A stretch of DNA of 64,000 nucleotides from Marnyiella aurantia (GTDB lineage Bacteria; Bacteroidota; Bacteroidia; Flavobacteriales; Weeksellaceae). The stretch is from assembly GCF_014041915.1 (NCBI RefSeq), contig NZ_CP059472.1, positions 1 through 64,000 of the forward strand. The letters run 5' to 3'. Position numbers and translations under genes: made by a program. Position 1 is the first letter of the stretch. Every line of letters begins with the position of its first letter. This document shows positions 28,766 through 36,015 of this stretch, piece by piece. The notes under the pieces were generated by a model. The model saw only the letters and a list, made by a program, of their open reading frames with translations. It was not told the origin of the DNA and did not search any database.

Positions 28766-29409
28766 ACAAGCATTTTGTCGGCAGCGTTGGAGCTGAGGTG
28801 TACAGATCCTGCGGGTGTATTCACCAGAAAGGATTTATCGAAATTTTCAACTTTAACTATCTCCAACTGCATTTCCAGCTGGATATTCCTGTCGTTCAGA
28901 TAATGTAGGAAATCATCATCCGAATAAGTAACCGCTTTGAAAAGTACAGAATCACCACTTTTGCAGGAGCTGAGTTTTTTAAGTTCCTGGGCGATGATAT
29001 TTCCGTCCTTGTCCGGAATAGGTTCCCCGTGCGGGTCAAACCTCGGATAATTGAGGATCTCATCCATTTTGTCGAAAAACATAGCCGAATGTACATGCTC
29101 CAGCTGTTCGGCGATTTCGTGAACGTTTTCCCAACCGAAGTTCATCTTTTCCACCAAAAACATCTCGGTAAGCCTGTGCTTGCGCACCACCAAAGCCGCT
29201 TCCTTCATTCCCAGCGGAGTGATAATCAAAGGCTTGTAGTTTTCGTAAATGACCCATTTCTTTTCGGCAAACTTCTTCATCATATTGTTTACTGACGGCA
29301 TTTTTACATCCAGAATTTTGCTCAGCTCATTGATGGTAACGGTATGTGTATCTGAAATTAAGTGGAAAATGGCTTTCAGGTAATTCTCCTCGGTATGGGT
29401 ATTTCTCAA
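28759..29409 (-). CDS. Metal-dependent transcriptional regulator, DtxR/MntR family
   Basis: A 216-residue repressor that binds DNA when loaded with Mn(II) or Fe(II). N-terminal winged helix (EENYLKAIFHL, TINELSKILDVKMPSVNNMM), metal-binding and dimerisation domain with the family markers VVRKHRLTEMFLVE, ExLEHVHS and CDPHG-like FDPHGEPIP, and a C-terminal FeoA/SH3-like domain (residues about 140-216). No in-frame ATG precedes the helix-turn-helix; the start appears to be a TTG (29409-29407). An inverted repeat overlaps the promoter and start, pointing to self-regulation. Confidence 0.9.
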   Translation of the reverse strand: MRNTHTEENYLKAIFHLISDTHTVTINELSKILDVKMPSVNNMMKKFAEKKWVIYENYKPLIITPLGMKEAALVVRKHRLTEMFLVEKMNFGWENVHEIAEQLEHVHSAMFFDKMDEILNYPRFDPHGEPIPDKDGNIIAQELKKLSSCKSGDSVLFKAVTYSDDDFLHYLNDRNIQLEMQLEIVKVENFDKSFLVNTPAGSVHLSSNAADKMLVK

Positions 29410-29444
29410 AATGTTAGATTACAATTAATGCAAAACTAACATTT
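29409..29444 (-). promoter_or_regulatory. Promoter and candidate operator of the MntR-like gene
   Basis: Inverted repeat AAATGTTAG (29409-29417) and CTAACATTT (29436-29444), 18 bases apart. The right arm overlaps the minus-strand -7 box TAGTTTTG (plus 29431-29438), and the left arm touches the TTG start codon. Confidence 0.6.
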
Positions 29445-29510
29445 AATTTTCAGATAAAGTGTATGTAGGAAATTGCCCTTCTTTTCAGTCAGCTTCATTA
29501 CATTTACGGG

Positions 29511-30542
29511 ATGAAATATTCATTCAAAAATGATTATGCCGAAGGCGCTCACCCGCGAATCCTCGAAGCGCTTCTAAGAACAAATCTGCAGCAGCAGAAC
29601 GGCTATGGTTTGGACGAATTCAGTCTGGCGGCGGAACAGCTGATTCTTAATTTAAGCAAAAGCCCAAATTCCCGGGTGCATTTCGTTTCAGGCGGTACAC
29701 AGGCCAACATCATTGTGATCTCAGCACTGCTAAGGCCGCACGAAAGTGTTATTGCTGCGGACAGCGGTCATATTTTCACCAACGAAACCGGAGCCATTGA
29801 AGCCACGGGACATAAAGTTCACGGTGTTCCTACAGCCGACGGTAAGTTAAGGACTGACGATATCCTAAAAGTACTGGAGCAGCACACCAACAAACCGCAT
29901 CAGGTGAAGCAGAAAATAGTCTATATCTCAAACGCTACTGAAGTCGGCACATTCTACACAAAACGCGAATTGCAGGATCTCTCGGATTTCTGCCGCCGGT
30001 ACAACCTCTATCTCTTTATGGATGGCGCACGTCTGGGAAATGCATTAACTGCTACAGGCAATGATCTCACCCTTGAAGATGTTGCCAGCCTCACCGATGT
30101 CTATTACCTGGGCGGAACCAAGAACGGTGCTTTACTGGGCGAGGCAATCGTCATTAACAATACTGAAGTACAGGACGAGTTTGGCTTTCATATTAAGCAG
30201 AAGGGTGGTATGCTCGCCAAAGGGCGGTTACTCGGAATTCAGTTTCACGAACTTTTACGCGATAATCTGTATTTCGATCTTGCCCTCCATGCCAATACGC
30301 AGGCCATGAGGATAAAAGAGGCATTTCAGGAGGCAGGGTGTACCTTCCTGTCGGATACGTATACCAATCAGATTTTTCCGGTGTTGACAAACAATCAGAT
30401 AGATAAACTTTCAGCCAACTTCGATTTTTATGTTTGGAAGAAAGTCAGCGAAGAAAAGTCGGCAATAAGGATTATTACGTCCTGGGCCACGGTGGAGGAT
30501 AGTGTGGATGTATTTATCCGGGAAATTGAGGAGATGGGATAG
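29511..30542 (+). CDS. Low-specificity L-threonine aldolase / beta-eliminating lyase family
   Basis: A PLP enzyme of fold type I that splits L-threonine or allo-threonine to glycine and acetaldehyde. In the 343-residue protein the PLP lysine is Lys204 in YYLGGTKNGALLGE, and the upstream landmarks HFVSGGTQANIIVISALL, DSGHIFTNETGAIEATGH and LFMDGARLGNAL (cofactor Asp) match the threonine-aldolase family. Some flavobacterial members may act on other beta-hydroxy amino acids. It is divergent from the MntR-like gene and borders the accessory island that follows. Confidence 0.9.
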   Translation: MKYSFKNDYAEGAHPRILEALLRTNLQQQNGYGLDEFSLAAEQLILNLSKSPNSRVHFVSGGTQANIIVISALLRPHESVIAADSGHIFTNETGAIEATGHKVHGVPTADGKLRTDDILKVLEQHTNKPHQVKQKIVYISNATEVGTFYTKRELQDLSDFCRRYNLYLFMDGARLGNALTATGNDLTLEDVASLTDVYYLGGTKNGALLGEAIVINNTEVQDEFGFHIKQKGGMLAKGRLLGIQFHELLRDNLYFDLALHANTQAMRIKEAFQEAGCTFLSDTYTNQIFPVLTNNQIDKLSANFDFYVWKKVSEEKSAIRIITSWATVEDSVDVFIREIEEMG

Positions 30543-30849
30543 TATGCCTTCTAATATTCTTGTGAGCGGCGGACGTTCACGTAGCAGTGTAAGGAATTTT
30601 GATGATGTTAATCTGTATGTGCTTTCACGCAAAATCAGTGTTCTCTAGCTCAATTTACATTAATTGACCGGCTTCATTTGCCTCCGGCAAATCTTCAATT
30701 TGCCTTCAGCGAACCTTCGGTTTCGTGTCCTGCGGATAACATGACCCGGAGCCGCCCGGCTTTGTTGTCGTTTTAGAGAGGAGCATATTAACCTCGTTAA
30801 GATGTGGTGGTAAAGAATTTCATTCTTAATATTGCCAACATTTATTTCA
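30543..30849. other. Non-coding region with small hairpins
   Basis: 307 bases without a convincing gene. Two adjacent hairpins lie at about 30677-30694 (ATTTGCC/GGCAAAT) and 30708-30727 (CGAACC/GGTTTCG). The dyad TCGTGTCCTGCGGA recurs at 31990. It looks like remnant or repeat DNA at the edge of the island. Confidence 0.5.
30723..30744 (+). repeat. TCGTGTCCTGCGGA dyad repeat, copy 1
   Basis: TCGTGTCCTGCGGATAACATGA; the first 14 bases are identical to those at 31990-32003. Confidence 0.6.
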
Positions 30850-31122
30850 CTATTCTGCCGAGGGATATTCGGAGAAGTAAACATCCATTCCGATCTTACC
30901 CATTATGGACATTGATTCAGAACTCAGAACTCCACCGCCGCCTGCTGGATCTTTACGTATATCAAAGCCGATGTCAGCAACATATTTATTGGGTTCCAAA
31001 AGTTTTCCTTCAGTATTCAACCATATTTCAAGGGAGTCTATCTGAGTTGGTAAGTCCCAAACTCCATTGCAAAGCCAATCCAATCTTTCTGCTGAGTCAT
31101 ATATGTAAATATTTATTGGCAT
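30850..31122 (-). CDS. Small hypothetical protein
   Basis: A 90-residue acidic cytoplasmic protein (MPINIYIYDSAERLDWLCNG ... GMDVYFSEYPSAE) with protein-like composition, a mix of strands and helices and a Gly-rich loop (PAGGGG). I do not recognise the family. It lies downstream of, and on the same strand as, the YefM-YoeB pair (43 bases after yoeB), inside an accessory island, so a defence, immunity or passenger role is possible but not shown. Confidence 0.6.
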   Translation of the reverse strand: MPINIYIYDSAERLDWLCNGVWDLPTQIDSLEIWLNTEGKLLEPNKYVADIGFDIRKDPAGGGGVLSSESMSIMGKIGMDVYFSEYPSAE

Positions 31123-31165
31123 TTTTTTTCTTTTTTTGCGACGAAAATTCGAAGATCAGAGTTAT

Positions 31166-31435
31166 TTAATCATAATGAAATCTACATTTTGCGATTAAGA
31201 TTTCGTTCTCCAGATACTTGTAAATTAATCTATGTTCATCGTCTATACGTCGTGACCAAAATCCGGAGTATTTATGTTTCAGTGGTTCAGGTTTCCCAAT
31301 GCCTTCAAAGGGATTTCTGGAAATGTCTTTCAGCAATTCATTAATACGCTTCAATTTTTTTTTATCAGTTTTCTGCCAGTACAGATAATCTTCCCAGGAT
31401 TCATCAACAAACACGTATTTCATGCTATTCTTCAA
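31166..31435 (-). CDS. yoeB: Txe/YoeB family mRNA interferase toxin
   Basis: RelE-superfamily endoribonuclease that cleaves mRNA at the ribosome A site. The 89 residues align closely with E. coli YoeB: DESWEDYLYWQKTDKKKLKR, NPFEGIGKPEPLKH, GFWSRRIDDEHRLIY and the terminal CRFHYD. The catalytic Glu, Arg and His of YoeB are all present, so the toxin looks intact. Its start overlaps the end of the antitoxin gene by 11 bases, the normal arrangement. Confidence 0.96.
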   Translation of the reverse strand: MKNSMKYVFVDESWEDYLYWQKTDKKKLKRINELLKDISRNPFEGIGKPEPLKHKYSGFWSRRIDDEHRLIYKYLENEILIAKCRFHYD

Positions 31436-31679
31436 TTAAATCTTGAGAAAATGAGTTTCCACTTCTTAATTTTTCAACAGCAGAATCTAATCTCAGTTCA
31501 TTCTTTCGGGAAGACAGTTCATAATTAGTTGCCATCAAAGAATTATATTCATCGAGCGACATGACAACAATTGCTGAGTCTTTGCCGCGATTAATTATTA
31601 AAGTCTCGAAATTTTTCGCAACCCGGTCTAAATACGACTTAATATCTTTTCGAAAATCTGAAACATTGGTAATGAACAT
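31425..31679 (-). CDS. yefM: YefM/Phd family antitoxin
   Basis: The 84-residue antitoxin and repressor partner of the YoeB toxin. The N-terminal DNA-binding Phd/YefM domain reads FITNVSDFRKDIKSYLDRVA and VVMSLDEYNSLMAT; the acidic, flexible C-terminus (VEKLRSGNSFSQDLIEE) is the toxin-wrapping tail. A pair of TGTACA motifs lies 14-31 bases before the start, the sequence that E. coli YefM recognises, so the operon is very likely self-repressed. Confidence 0.95.
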   Translation of the reverse strand: MFITNVSDFRKDIKSYLDRVAKNFETLIINRGKDSAIVVMSLDEYNSLMATNYELSSRKNELRLDSAVEKLRSGNSFSQDLIEE

Positions 31680-31691
31680 GACTTTTATATT

Positions 31692-31711
31692 TTGTACAAA
31701 TATATGTACAA
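31692..31711 (-). promoter_or_regulatory. YefM operator: paired TGTACA motifs
   Basis: TTGTACA (31692-31698) and TGTACAA (31705-31711) form a perfect inverted repeat. Each arm holds a TGTACA hexamer, and their centres are 12 bp apart, as described for yefM-yoeB operators. Confidence 0.8.
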
Positions 31712-31880
31712 TTTTTATACTTCATAAATATTGGAAACTTTTTTGCCTTAATATTTCGATAGCAGAACATCTTTGGGATAATAAGACCGCTCCCGCCAAA
31801 TAACCTTTTCGGGTAAGGGAATCTGTGTTCTGCAGTGAAGAAAGCCGCAGAAACCACTTCCAAAGGCTCATAACAAGCCA

Positions 31881-31912
31881 AAAAAAAGCAGTCCTTCTAA
31901 AAAAACTGCTTT
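31881..31912 (-). terminator. Terminator of the DUF695 gene
   Basis: AAAGCAGT/ACTGCTTT stem (31885-31892 with 31905-31912). On the minus strand it is followed by a run of seven or more T residues, so it ends leftward transcription from the DUF695 gene. Confidence 0.75.
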
Positions 31913-31989
31913 GTTACCCTAAATTCTAAAAACGACAACTCCATAGACTGCCAAAAAGCTCCCGAAAGTTCCGTTCAACGGGCTTTCAT

Positions 31990-32011
31990 CTCGTGTCCTG
32001 CGGACAAGACG
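31990..32011 (+). repeat. TCGTGTCCTGCGGA dyad repeat, copy 2
   Basis: TCGTGTCCTGCGGACAAGACGA, inside a longer stem (GCTTTC...GTCC with GGACAAGACGAAAGC, 31983-32014). Confidence 0.6.
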
Positions 32012-32039
32012 AAAGCTTAGTTATTATCTGCAGGCGTTT

Positions 32040-32858
32040 TTACTCAGTTTCTACAGAAGTTTCCCAGCCGTCATAATCTCCATTATTTTCTTTCGCTAAT
32101 TTCCAAAGATATAATGTGTATTCATCAATATCTCCATATCCAACTTTGTCTATTCTTTTTATTTGAATGCTGAAAGGTAATTTTTCCTTTTTGTTATAAT
32201 TTTCATTTACAACTTCAAAATTCTCTTTCTTTACAATGTCAATATACTTTTGTCTGTCATTTTCATTTTTGAAATATATCCAATGAAAAACATCTCTTGC
32301 TTTTGATAAATTATCTCCGTTTTTTTCTAAATTTTCTAAAACATCACGATTTGAAATACTTTGGAAATCCGTTTCATTTGGATAAATATCTAAATAACCA
32401 CTCCAATTTTTATCATTTTTTGTATCAATTATAAATTCATAATTTGTGTATTTACTTGTAATTTTTTGAGCATTATTTTTAAATTCATTTACGTCTTTAG
32501 AATAAAAATAGAAATCTCTAAATCCATCACTTGTTAATCTACCAATATAAATTGTATTTGTTGCGTTTATTATTTCTAAAATTTTGTCTTCAATTTCAAA
32601 TAATGTTTTGCTTTCTCCATCTGTTGTTAAACCATTTTCTGTTGGATTATTAAGTTTAACTGCAATCCAACATAAATTTGATTTTTCTTTGAGTGGAATA
32701 TGTTTGTGAAGTCCTAAATTAATATAAATTGAAGCTGGTTTATCTTCAACATTTGTCATATAAAAATTCCATTCTTCTGGATATTTTTTTTGACCAAAAA
32801 GATTAGAAAACATTCCCATAAAAGTTAAAAATAAAATGATTAAAATTCTGTTTTTCAT
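32040..32858 (-). CDS. Exported DUF695 / RraB-like domain protein
   Basis: A 272-residue protein with a signal peptide (MKNRILIILFLTFMGMFSNLFG). The N-terminal domain (EEWNFYMTNVEDKPASIYIN ... LFEIEDKILEI) is DUF695-like and the C-terminal part (ARDVFHWIYFKNENDRQKYI) resembles the RraB ribonuclease-E-inhibitor-like domain often fused to it. The function is unknown. The ATG at 32858 is chosen because it begins the signal peptide; an earlier start would run through the attC-like dyad. It is much more AT-rich than its neighbours, suggesting transfer. Confidence 0.75.
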   Translation of the reverse strand: MKNRILIILFLTFMGMFSNLFGQKKYPEEWNFYMTNVEDKPASIYINLGLHKHIPLKEKSNLCWIAVKLNNPTENGLTTDGESKTLFEIEDKILEIINATNTIYIGRLTSDGFRDFYFYSKDVNEFKNNAQKITSKYTNYEFIIDTKNDKNWSGYLDIYPNETDFQSISNRDVLENLEKNGDNLSKARDVFHWIYFKNENDRQKYIDIVKKENFEVVNENYNKKEKLPFSIQIKRIDKVGYGDIDEYTLYLWKLAKENNGDYDGWETSVETE

Positions 32859-32886
32859 TTGTGTCGTTTGTTCTGATAAGCTTGCA

Positions 32887-33017
32887 GATAACGTTTCGCA
32901 GCTACAAGAAGTTGGCGATTTCGAAGCACTAAACTGTCTGCCAGCACTGAACTTGATATGAAGCACAAAGCTTCATGTAACCACTGAACCGCCAATTTCT
33001 TGTAGGTGCTGTTATGC
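32887..33017 (-). repeat. attC-like recombination site (integron cassette type)
   Basis: 131-bp imperfect dyad: GCAGCTACAAGAAGTTGGCG (32898-32917) pairs at 18 of 20 positions, plus a G-T pair, with CGCCAATTTCTTGTAGGTGC (32990-33009). The outer ends are ATAAC (32888-32892) and GTTATGC (33011-33017), resembling the R boxes of attC. The 72-base interior has its own hairpin ATGAAGC/GCTTCAT. The site lies exactly between two same-strand genes. No integrase is in the window. Confidence 0.6.
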
Positions 33018-33032
33018 GTATGTGCTTTTCTG

Positions 33033-33692
33033 TTAGTCAAGTTTATGATATTCTTTTAAGTTTTTAATTCTCCTTTTTACATCTGTATTTGTTGTGTCCA
33101 AGTCTGCCGCTTTTTGGTAAAAGTCAACGGATGTTTTATACTTTCCAATGTTGCTATAACTGTATGCACATTCATAATATGCCTCAAAGGTCGGTTTGAT
33201 TCTTATTGAGTTTTCAAACTCAATAATTGATTTTTCCCAATCACCGTTTTTTCTTAAATGAATTCCTTTGTAGTAAAACGCTTTATAGTCGTTTGGTGAT
33301 TTCGCAATTAGATTGTCAAGTCGGGTTAATTCGTTTTGGTATTCTTCAATTTCTTTCCTTTCTCGGTCGGCATAAGAATTAGAAAGAAAAACATGACCGT
33401 CCCATTTATTTTCAGAACCTCTGTCAACTGTTACAAGTCGTCCAAATATGTAAATTGTCAAAACAAGCCCGACAGAGATTAGTCCACCAAAGAGTTTCTT
33501 TTTATTAAAATCAAGTCGTTTTGTTGCAAAGTATGTTACTGTCACTATTAATAAAGCTACACCCGAAAACATTAAATAAAATAAGTCGCCAAGTCCGTAA
33601 CCGAAAGTTAGTTCACCGAAAAATGTCAATGCTATAACTGCGATTAAAAAAATCGTTGTCAGCCCAAATAATATTTTAGTCAATATGTTCAA
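33033..33692 (-). CDS. Membrane protein with cytoplasmic/periplasmic TPR domain
   Basis: A 219-residue protein with three transmembrane segments in its first 90 residues (ILFGLTTIFLIAVIALTFFG, LFYLMFSGVALLIVTVTYFA, LFGGLISVGLVLTIYIFG). Two or three tetratricopeptide repeats make up the rest (AFYYKGIHLRKNGDWEKSII, AYYECAYSYSNIGKYKTSVD). No enzymatic motif is seen. It is AT-rich like the DUF695 gene. It starts 33 bases after a GTTATGCG half-site and ends just before the attC-like dyad, as a cassette gene would. Confidence 0.75.
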   Translation of the reverse strand: MNILTKILFGLTTIFLIAVIALTFFGELTFGYGLGDLFYLMFSGVALLIVTVTYFATKRLDFNKKKLFGGLISVGLVLTIYIFGRLVTVDRGSENKWDGHVFLSNSYADRERKEIEEYQNELTRLDNLIAKSPNDYKAFYYKGIHLRKNGDWEKSIIEFENSIRIKPTFEAYYECAYSYSNIGKYKTSVDFYQKAADLDTTNTDVKRRIKNLKEYHKLD

Positions 33693-33725
33693 TTGTCTGT
33701 CGTGTGGGTTGTCGTCATAGCATTG

Positions 33726-33733
33726 CGCATAAC
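33726..33733 (-). other. GTTATGCG half-site upstream of the TPR gene
   Basis: On the minus strand GTTATGCG, identical to the box at the end of the attC-like dyad, follows an AT-rich inverted repeat (33734-33747 with 33757-33768). It may be the R' box of a second, degenerate site. Confidence 0.4.
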
Positions 33734-33743
33734 TTGTATATAT

Positions 33744-33891
33744 GTATCACAAAATCATACATATACAACCATCCAGCGGGAGATATGTATCACAAACGTG
33801 ATACTTTATTTATATTTCCAAATATAGAATAATTACTTCACCGCTTTGCATTTCTTATCTGTATTCCACTTTTTTTACAACGTATCGCAAA
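33744..33891 (+). repeat. Three GTATCrCAAA motifs
   Basis: GTATCACAAA at 33744-33753 and 33787-33796 and GTATCGCAAA at 33882-33891. The second forms a perfect hairpin with GTGATAC (33798-33804). They lie upstream of pruA and could be operator sites or repeats. Confidence 0.4.
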
Positions 33892-33945
33892 TCTAAACGG
33901 TGCTTTTCTGTTGCTGCGGGAGTATTACGCTCAGCGGAAATTTCG

Positions 33946-33953
33946 TAACTTTG
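33946..33953 (+). promoter_or_regulatory. -7 box of the pruA promoter
   Basis: TAACTTTG, 31 bases before the pruA ATG; no TTG at -33. Confidence 0.5.
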
Positions 33954-33984
33954 TATTCTTTACAAAATCAATAAAATTTACAAT

Positions 33985-35610
33985 ATGTCAAAAGCCATTT
34001 CGCAGGTTCCGTTTGCTGTAAACGAGCCCGTTAGATCCTATGAACCGGGCTCTCCGGAAGTAAAATCCCTTATCGCCACCTACAAGGAAATGTGGAAGGA
34101 GAAATTTGAAATCCCAATGATCATAGACGGCAAAGAGGTGAAAACCGATACCAAAGTTCAGCTGCAGTCGCCGCAGGACCATAAGCATGATTTCGGTTTC
34201 TATTATAAAGGGGATATGCAGCATGTGGATCAGGCCATCGAAAGCGCCCTTGCCGCCCGCCAGCAGTGGAACGACCTGGGCTGGGAACAGCGCGCCGCCA
34301 TCTTCCTGAAGGCTGCCGACCTTATTGCCGGACCTTACAGAGACCGCCTGAATGCAGCCACAATGATTGGTCAGTCCAAGAACGTTCACCAGGCTGAGAT
34401 TGACGCCGCGTGTGAGTTCATCGATTTCCTGCGTTTCAACGTGGAATTTATGACCGAAATGTATGCCGAGCAGCCGGTTTCCGACAACGGAATCTGGAAC
34501 AGGGCCGAGTACCGTCCGCTTGAAGGGTTCTGCTTCGCTGTCACTCCTTTTAACTTTACCGCAATTTCCGGAAACCTGCCTACATGTATGGCCATGTTAG
34601 GAAATGTGGTGGTTTGGAAACCTTCGGATAAGCAGGTTCTTTCTGCCAAAATCATCATGGATATCCTGGACGAAGCCGGACTTCCTGCAGGTGTCATCAA
34701 CATGATTTTCACGCCGGGTAAGGAGACTGCCGAGAAAGTATTGGCGCACCGCGATTTTGCAGGACTTCACTTTACGGGTTCTACGTCTGTGTTCCAAAGT
34801 ATGTGGAAGCAGATCGGAAACAACATCCAGGATTATAAATCGTACCCACGCATCGTGGGCGAGACCGGTGGAAAGGATTTCATCATGGTTCATCCGTCCG
34901 CAAATGCTAAGGAGGTAGCTACAGCTATGGTTAGAGGTGCGTTTGAATATCAGGGACAGAAATGTTCTGCGGCTTCACGTGCCTACATCCCTAAATCCCT
35001 TTGGAATGAGGTTAAAGAGGTGGTTGGTGCTCAGTTGAAAACAGTGAAGATGGGTTCTCCCGAAGATCCTTCTAATTTTGTTAATGCGGTGATCGACAAA
35101 AATTCATTCGATAAATGCAAAGGCTATATTGAAAGAGCGCAGGAGTCTGCAGACGCTGAAGTGATTTTCGGGGGTAAGTGCGACGATTCTACGGGCTGGT
35201 TTGTGGAACCTACTGTTATCCTGACAGAAAATCCAAAATACGAATCCGTTTGCGAGGAGATTTTCGGGCCAATTCTTTCTGTTTATGTTTATGAGGATGC
35301 AGACTGGGCTGAAACTCTGAAGCTTGTGGACGAGACTTCACCCTATTCACTTACAGGATCTATTTTCGCGAAAGACCGTTATGCGGTCGCTGAAGCTTAC
35401 AAAGCACTGGAAAACGCAGCCGGAAACTTCTACATCAACGACAAGCCTACCGGTGCCGTTGTTGGTCAGCAGCCATTTGGTGGTGCACGTGCGTCAGGTA
35501 CCAATGACAAGGCGGGTTCCAAGATGAACCTTCTGCGTTGGGTTTCCGTACGTTCGGTTAAGGAAACTTTCGTGACACCAAAAGATTACAAATATCCATA
35601 CCTGGGTTAA
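33985..35610 (+). CDS. pruA: L-glutamate gamma-semialdehyde dehydrogenase (1-pyrroline-5-carboxylate dehydrogenase)
   Basis: Second enzyme of proline degradation: oxidises glutamate semialdehyde to glutamate with NAD. The 541-residue aldehyde dehydrogenase has the catalytic Cys in YQGQKCSAASRAYIPKSLW (about 318) and Glu in RIVGETGGKDF (about 295), and the P5CDH-type ending QQPFGGARASGTNDKAGS, as in the single-domain pruA of Bacteroidetes and eukaryotic ALDH4. No proline dehydrogenase gene is next to it. It is followed by a strong terminator. Confidence 0.97.
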   Translation: MSKAISQVPFAVNEPVRSYEPGSPEVKSLIATYKEMWKEKFEIPMIIDGKEVKTDTKVQLQSPQDHKHDFGFYYKGDMQHVDQAIESALAARQQWNDLGWEQRAAIFLKAADLIAGPYRDRLNAATMIGQSKNVHQAEIDAACEFIDFLRFNVEFMTEMYAEQPVSDNGIWNRAEYRPLEGFCFAVTPFNFTAISGNLPTCMAMLGNVVVWKPSDKQVLSAKIIMDILDEAGLPAGVINMIFTPGKETAEKVLAHRDFAGLHFTGSTSVFQSMWKQIGNNIQDYKSYPRIVGETGGKDFIMVHPSANAKEVATAMVRGAFEYQGQKCSAASRAYIPKSLWNEVKEVVGAQLKTVKMGSPEDPSNFVNAVIDKNSFDKCKGYIERAQESADAEVIFGGKCDDSTGWFVEPTVILTENPKYESVCEEIFGPILSVYVYEDADWAETLKLVDETSPYSLTGSIFAKDRYAVAEAYKALENAAGNFYINDKPTGAVVGQQPFGGARASGTNDKAGSKMNLLRWVSVRSVKETFVTPKDYKYPYLG

Positions 35611-35630
35611 TTCCTTTGGAAATACATTTG

Positions 35631-35658
35631 ATCCGCAGATTAGTCTGCGGATTTTTTT
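35631..35658 (+). terminator. Terminator after pruA
   Basis: A perfect 9-bp stem ATCCGCAGA/TCTGCGGAT, TTAG loop and seven T residues. Confidence 0.92.
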
Positions 35659-35690
35659 GTTCCTGTCTTTTTTTGAAAAGTGTATATTTG
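35657..35690 (+). promoter_or_regulatory. Promoter of the small lipoprotein gene
   Basis: TTG at 35657-35659 and TATATTTG at 35683-35690 with 23 bases between. The -33 box sits in the T run of the pruA terminator. Confidence 0.6.
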
Positions 35691-35717
35691 CTCTGAATCA
35701 AACAAACATTAAAAATT

Positions 35718-35909
35718 ATGAAAAAACTTATCGTTCCTGTGCTTATAGCTGCGGCTGCTGTGGCTACAAGTTGTGCACAGAATAAGGAAAAAAGGGAAGA
35801 ATTTAAGGAAGACCACTATAAAAATGAAATGGTGAATGACCTTGGTGATTCTGCAGTGGCAGCCGGAGACAGCGCGGGCGTGCGCACCGATTCGTCAGTG
35901 GTTAGGTAA
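35718..35909 (+). CDS. Small predicted lipoprotein
   Basis: A 63-residue protein: short hydrophobic signal and lipobox (VATSC, Cys19), then a highly charged mature part of about 45 residues rich in Lys, Glu and Asp (NKEKREEFKEDHYKN, AAGDSAGVRTDSSVVR). It has its own promoter and a strong terminator, which supports a real gene. I do not recognise a family. Confidence 0.75.
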   Translation: MKKLIVPVLIAAAAVATSCAQNKEKREEFKEDHYKNEMVNDLGDSAVAAGDSAGVRTDSSVVR

Positions 35910-35924
35910 AAAATCTTTCAGCAT

Positions 35925-35963
35925 AAAAAACCGGCATTCAAAAACTTGAATGCCGGTTTTTTT
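35925..35963. terminator. Bidirectional terminator between the small lipoprotein gene and fabH
   Basis: A perfect 11-bp stem CCGGCATTCAA/TTGAATGCCGG, extended by six A-T pairs, with a T run on both strands. Confidence 0.92.
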
Positions 35964-36015
35964 ATTTTTAAGGTAACAGGACTTAAAGCCGTCTGTACTT
36001 TCCTGAATCCTGGTG

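Larger units (their letters stand above)
31712..32039. other. Non-coding spacer between yefM and the DUF695 gene
   Basis: Contains a minus-strand terminator (31881-31912) and a dyad repeat (about 31983-32014). A weak 80-codon minus-strand reading frame overlaps it but shows no recognisable protein pattern. Confidence 0.5.

Noticed and set aside
31639-31881. 80-codon frame upstream of yefM on the minus strand
   Set aside because: It covers the operator and promoter region of yefM and shows no recognisable protein features.
31975-32035. Second complete attC site after the DUF695 gene
   Set aside because: A dyad with GTTGAAC and AATAAC at its edges is present, but it is short, weakly matched and resembles the separate TCGTGTCC repeat, so it is listed only as a repeat.
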